Part shown: positions 62,496-64,000 of the stretch, one piece after another
Layout of the letters: every line of letters starts with the position of its first letter
Numbering within the stretch: the first letter of the stretch is position 1
NCBI GenBank assembly: GCA_014859965.1
Contig: JACZKQ010000089.1
Location: forward strand, 62,001 to 126,000
Length of the DNA stretch: 64,000 nt
Direction of reading: 5' to 3'
Source of the DNA: Phycisphaerae bacterium
GTDB taxonomy: Bacteria > Planctomycetota > Phycisphaerae > Sedimentisphaerales > Anaerohalosphaeraceae
The notes under the pieces: model-generated
Seen by the model: only the letters and a program-made list of their open reading frames with translations
The model's database searches: none
Told to the model about the DNA's origin: nothing
Position numbers and translations under genes: made by a program

Positions 62496-63803
62496 TCAAA
62501 CCGCCGAAGAGTTGCAGATTTCCCGATAAATCCCCATCACCCGCTCCGCCGTCCTGCGAATATCAAATTTCTCGAATACCGCCTCCTTGCCCGCCTGGCC
62601 CAACTCCCGCAAACGTTCACGATTCTTCAACAGCGCCGCCAGCCGCTTCGCCAGAATCGCCGCGTCGTTCGGCTCATACGTCACGCATCCCCCGTCGGTC
62701 AGCGTACTCAACTCGTCGAACACCCCGCCGGTCGGCTGCACCGCCGGCACACCCACCGCCAGCGCCTCCGCCACATACAACCCGCATGCCACCGGCTGCT
62801 TCTCAGGCACCGACAGAACCGAAAGTCCCCGCAAAAACGCAAACCGCGCGCTCCGCTCATAGTCCGGCGCAAATTCAACATCCGCCGTCAGTCCGCAAGC
62901 AGCCAGTCGTTTCTGCACGCCGCGCACAAACGCCGCATCGCCCGGCATCTGTCCGCCGGCGATCTTCAGTTTCGCCTGCGACAGCGCCGGATCCTGCTTC
63001 AGCAGCACAAACGCCTCGACCAGTGTATCAAGCCCCCGCGCCGCGCACATCCGCGAAAGATAACCGATCGTCGGCGCCTCCGGCTCCAGGCGCAGCGCAT
63101 CGCACCCCTCCAGGGAAATCCCTGCATGCGCCACGTGCATCTTGCCCGCATCAATGCTCAGCCGCCGCCGCATCACATCGGCATAATACCCGCTCGCCGC
63201 GACAAACCCGTCGATGTCGCCCACCCGCTGGCGAACAAGCTGCCACGCCTGACTGGCATACGGCTCCCCCAGCCCGTCAAGAAATCCATCCTCATCCTGA
63301 AGCAGACAGACCACCTTGGCGCCGACCCGCTCCTTAAGCACGCCCGCCGCCCCGGCCAGAAGTGCATTGCTAAGCACCACAATGTCCGGCCGATTCGCCG
63401 CCTCACCCAGCCACGCCGCCAGACGCTCCATTTCCTTCGCCTGCCTGCCGTTTTCGCCCCGAAGCATCGAAACCGTCATCTCTCCCAGCGTCCGCGCATC
63501 CGTCATCGACGCCTTGCGGCCGACCCAACTCAAAAGCTTCGGCGAATCGAACAGCCGATCCACCCACCGCGGCGTCCGTTGAAAGAAATCCAGCTTCTGT
63601 TGAAGATAGACATTGATGCCCCCGAAAAACACCGGCGACGCGGTGTCCGCCTGTTCACCGCCGACGGACACAGGAAGATACATCGGAACCATCAGCACGT
63701 CATGGCCCAACGTGCCCGCTGCCTTGATAAAACCCAGGTCGCGGAGACAATTTTCGCAATAAAAATTGTCCCCGGAACCCGGCGTCAATTGTGCAATCTT
63801 CAC
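62496..63803 (-). CDS. Glycosyltransferase (GT4-like)
   Basis: 435 residues with the GT-B fold. The N-terminal domain starts KIAQLTPGSGDNFYCENCLRDLG, a form shared by a group of GT4-like proteins. The C-terminal domain has APTIGYLSRMCAARGLDTLVEAF for nucleotide-sugar binding and the PVACGLYVAEALAVGVPAVQP block, which stands for the E-x7-E region. Donor and acceptor cannot be predicted. GTG at 63803 is taken as the start because homology begins there and AGGAAAGG lies upstream; an ATG eight codons earlier is possible. A promoter with TTGAAA/TATGAT lies 67-95 bases upstream. Confidence 0.85.
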   Translation of the reverse strand: MKIAQLTPGSGDNFYCENCLRDLGFIKAAGTLGHDVLMVPMYLPVSVGGEQADTASPVFFGGINVYLQQKLDFFQRTPRWVDRLFDSPKLLSWVGRKASMTDARTLGEMTVSMLRGENGRQAKEMERLAAWLGEAANRPDIVVLSNALLAGAAGVLKERVGAKVVCLLQDEDGFLDGLGEPYASQAWQLVRQRVGDIDGFVAASGYYADVMRRRLSIDAGKMHVAHAGISLEGCDALRLEPEAPTIGYLSRMCAARGLDTLVEAFVLLKQDPALSQAKLKIAGGQMPGDAAFVRGVQKRLAACGLTADVEFAPDYERSARFAFLRGLSVLSVPEKQPVACGLYVAEALAVGVPAVQPTGGVFDELSTLTDGGCVTYEPNDAAILAKRLAALLKNRERLRELGQAGKEAVFEKFDIRRTAERVMGIYREICNSSAV

Positions 63804-63869
63804 GGCTTCGTGCCTTTCCTGCCGCATTGCGGCATAACCAGTCCATCCCCTCCGGTTACAGGAATCGGC

Positions 63870-63898
63870 ATCATAACACAGACCCGCCGCCCTTTCAA
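63870..63898 (-). promoter_or_regulatory. Sigma70-type promoter for the glycosyltransferase/ABC genes
   Basis: Minus-strand TTGAAA (63893-63898) and TATGAT (63870-63875) are 17 bases apart and match five of six positions each. It points at the GTG start 67 bases downstream. Confidence 0.6.
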
Positions 63899-63967
63899 CA
63901 ACCCCCCGACCCGCACACCGGATTTTCGTCGCTTTTCGCCTTGACTTCGCCGCCCAAAAGGATAATA

Positions 63968-64000
63968 ATGGTCACAGGCGATGAACGAGTCATTTTGGAG
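63968..64000 (+). CDS. Possible start of a plus-strand gene (truncated by the window edge)
   Basis: ATG at 63968 follows AAAGGAT at a fair distance and stays open to the edge (11 codons, beginning MVTGDERVIL). It is divergent from the glycosyltransferase. Too little is present to name it. Confidence 0.35.
   Translation, partial: MVTGDERVILE

Overview
The window looks like a chromosome segment of an anaerobic or facultative member of the Planctomycetota, most like the Phycisphaerae/Sedimentisphaerales side. This is an inference. It rests on three secreted or anchored PQQ-like beta-propellers carrying the tryptophan/FRGP-type lead motif common in planctomycetes, a secreted giant with a dockerin-like C-terminus, a DUF1844 protein beside trpC and smpB, many multi-cluster iron-sulfur proteins, and an isoprenoid-cyclase operon. 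GC content is high and long antisense shadow frames are common. No rRNA, tRNA, CRISPR array, insertion sequence or prophage was seen.

Layout. 1-6.3 kb (+): end of tsf with a strong terminator, then pyrH, frr, an AsmA/TamB-like anchored protein and a YihY/BrkB membrane protein. 6.1-11.5 kb (-): gltX-pfkB-thpR-recA-yjbQ-lysE, read from a good sigma70-type promoter before gltX. 11.7-13.4 kb (+): glnS. 13.5-24.0 kb (-): a 1337-residue secreted protein with its own promoter (a possible Tc-toxin-A relative), trpC, DUF1844, smpB, DUF4870, an AcsE-like pterin methyltransferase, a gene-free stretch with DnaA-box-like sites, a two-domain thiE that may be leaderless, and a lone flagellin. 24.3-29.1 kb (+): aconitase, a LOG-family protein, a secreted unknown, and hisD. 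29.1-33.4 kb (-): alaS and a long transaldolase. 33.7-38.5 kb (+): a perfect-consensus promoter, a leader RNA of about 310 nt that looks like a translational switch, then VTC-DUF4956-HlyD-TolC.

38.6-63.8 kb (-) is one almost unbroken run of overlapping genes. Reading leftward from the right edge it holds a glycosyltransferase, a LolD/FtsX-type ABC pair, and then a redox operon: a beta-propeller, an NHL propeller, a small Cys protein, a Tat-exported ferredoxin, a NapH-like membrane FeS protein, a membrane-anchored beta-propeller, a NuoE-HydB fusion and a NuoG/GltD-like flavoprotein. A second perfect TTGACA-17-TATAAT promoter at 47916-47944 then starts a 9.3-kb operon: a secreted double beta-propeller, a ferredoxin, a radical SAM enzyme, a DUF116-polyprenyl synthase fusion, a half-size prenyltransferase-like alpha/alpha toroid, and a squalene-hopene-cyclase-like class II cyclase. 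Its five downstream genes overlap or nearly touch, so they probably act together to make and modify an unknown cyclic isoprenoid.

The strongest candidates for undescribed biology are this isoprenoid operon, the adjoining beta-propeller/FeS redox operon, and the VTC-DUF4956 export operon with its structured leader. Functional assignments come from reading motifs and family resemblance by eye. No database search was run.
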